This document shows, piece by piece, positions 4,686 through 5,840 of a stretch of 5,840 nt of DNA. Every line of letters begins with the position of its first letter. The first letter of the stretch is position 1. Source of the DNA: Porticoccaceae bacterium (GTDB taxonomy: Bacteria; Pseudomonadota; Gammaproteobacteria; Pseudomonadales; Porticoccaceae). A program made the translations under genes and the position numbers. The stretch spans positions 1 through 5,840 of the forward strand of contig NZJL01000045.1 of the NCBI GenBank assembly GCA_002692165.1. The letters run 5' to 3'. The notes beneath the pieces are model-generated. The model had not been told where the DNA came from, searched no databases, and saw only the letters and a list, made by a program, of their open reading frames with translations.

Positions 4686-5840
4686 GTGGCGCTCTTAGAT
4701 TGGATTGTGGTTGCAGTCTATCTAATAGGCATGTTAGCCATTGCATTGACTGTGGGACGGCAACAAAAGTCGCGCGAGGATTATTTTCTAGGAGGGAGGC
4801 ATTTCCCCCCATCCGCTCTCGCTGCCTCGACCATCGCTACTCAATGTTCCACAAATAGTCTCCTTGGAGCGCCAGCCTTTGTCGGCTTTTCTGCCGGTGG
4901 AGGTCTCATTTGGCTTCAATATGAGTTGGCAGTTCCGATCGCTATGGCTCTGCTCATATTTGTTCTGGCTCCGATGAGAGAAGCAAGGGTTACCTCAATA
5001 TATCAAGTTCTGGATATGAATTTAGGCCGAAAAAGTTGCCTAACAGCTGCTGGATGTTTTTTGATTTTTAGATCCATTTCAACTGGAGTAATCATCTATG
5101 GCAGCTCTCTTGTGGTTTCATTCATGTTCGGCATAAGTTTTGTTTATTCCGTAGCGCTCCTCATGGCAGTAACTCTACTCTACGATCTCATAGGTGGACT
5201 TTCCGCTGTTGTCATAACTGACACGATACAGCTGACTCTTTTGACAGTGGCTATAGTTTTTTCAATCTTTATTGTGGGCGACCTTATCCACTGGAATTTC
5301 TTAACTACAGAAAGAAAGCAAATTCTAGTCAATGACTGGGGATTTTCAGGCAACGATTATGGATTTTATCCAATGTTATTCGGAGGTGTATTTTTGTATA
5401 TGGCATATTATGGTTGTGATCAGAGTCAGGCACAACGAATATTGGCATCTCATTCCCAAAGTGATCTGCAACGCGTCCTGTTTTTTAATGGTATATTACG
5501 ATTCCCTTTGGTTTTCTTATATTGCATTTTGGGTTTAGGCTTAGCTTGTCTAGCGCAACAAGACTCAACCATAATTAACTCGCTTCCTTTGTTAGAGAAC
5601 GGCTCTCCAAACTATAATTTAGTGGTGCCGGTCTTTGTAATGCAATATTTTTCTGATGGAGTCACGGGTTTGGTGCTAATAGGCCTTGTTGCTGCAGCGA
5701 TGTCATCTGTTGATTCGTCACTAAACAGCCTCTCAGCAGTTACAGTAGAGGATTTTCTTTTGCCGAACATGTCGGGCAAAATTGACGAATCTAGAATGCT
5801 TATCTATGGTAGGATTTGCACCTTCGTTTGGGGCTGCATT
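4686..5840 (+). CDS. Sodium:solute symporter (SSS / SLC5-type), N-terminal 385 codons; runs off the right edge
   Basis: A continuous frame from GTG 4686 to the window end encodes a multi-span inner-membrane transporter that couples Na+ entry to solute uptake. The first helix (about 4-23) is followed by the hallmark SREDYFLGGRHF (29-40). Next come IATQCSTNSLLGAPAF (50-65), the IGGLSAVVITDTIQ segment and, at 338-354, an AMSSVDSSLNSLSAVTVEDF-like region. In SLC5 proteins this last region holds the Na2-site hydroxyls, here probably S340 and S341. The AVTVED ending recalls the iodide, multivitamin and monocarboxylate branch of SLC5, but the substrate cannot be deduced. Family length is usually about 480-550 residues, so roughly a quarter is missing at the edge. 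GTG is the only start between the upstream in-frame TAG at 4638 and the first helix. The ribosome-binding site is weak (GAAAAG). Confidence 0.93.
   Translation, partial: MALLDWIVVAVYLIGMLAIALTVGRQQKSREDYFLGGRHFPPSALAASTIATQCSTNSLLGAPAFVGFSAGGGLIWLQYELAVPIAMALLIFVLAPMREARVTSIYQVLDMNLGRKSCLTAAGCFLIFRSISTGVIIYGSSLVVSFMFGISFVYSVALLMAVTLLYDLIGGLSAVVITDTIQLTLLTVAIVFSIFIVGDLIHWNFLTTERKQILVNDWGFSGNDYGFYPMLFGGVFLYMAYYGCDQSQAQRILASHSQSDLQRVLFFNGILRFPLVFLYCILGLGLACLAQQDSTIINSLPLLENGSPNYNLVVPVFVMQYFSDGVTGLVLIGLVAAAMSSVDSSLNSLSAVTVEDFLLPNMSGKIDESRMLIYGRICTFVWGCI

Noticed and set aside
4414..4698. 94-codon plus-strand frame before the symporter
   Set aside because: No ribosome-binding site, no recognisable motif, and it overlaps the symporter start in another frame.

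Overview
The window reads as bacterial DNA, AT-rich overall, with Shine-Dalgarno sites of the usual AGGAG type. The protein families (RNase HI-like, secreted AhpD-like, DUF1330, SSS symporter, FGGY kinase) and the codon style suggest a gammaproteobacterium, perhaps marine. That assignment is an inference from general resemblance, because no rRNA, tRNA or other marker is present.

Layout, left to right. Positions 1-255 (minus) hold the N-terminal part of an FGGY carbohydrate kinase that is frameshifted and has lost the Asp of its first phosphate motif. Positions 287-583 (minus) hold a doubtful 98-codon frame with a good ribosome-binding site. Positions 665-1144 (minus) encode a full-length RNase HI homologue lacking three of the four catalytic acidic residues. 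Positions 1329-1724 (minus) encode a small zinc-ribbon protein with three membrane segments. Positions 2029-2490 (plus) encode an unrecognised 153-residue protein with an internally repeated motif. Positions 2491-3334 have no convincing gene but contain several inverted repeats, including a pair of competing pairings just upstream of the next gene. Positions 3335-3751 (plus) encode an exported AhpD-like CxxC protein. Positions 4027-4314 (plus) encode a DUF1330 protein. From 4686 to the window end (plus) runs the N-terminal 385 codons of a sodium:solute symporter.

About 40% of the window has no gene I can defend, the genes point in both directions, and one edge gene is broken. This looks like accessory or eroding DNA made of independent single-gene units, not one operon. 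I see no transposase, integrase, CRISPR array or toxin-antitoxin pair, and no evidence that these genes form a single system. The item most worth following is the inactivated RNase HI homologue, because its fold and basic hybrid-binding loop appear retained while its active site is gone.
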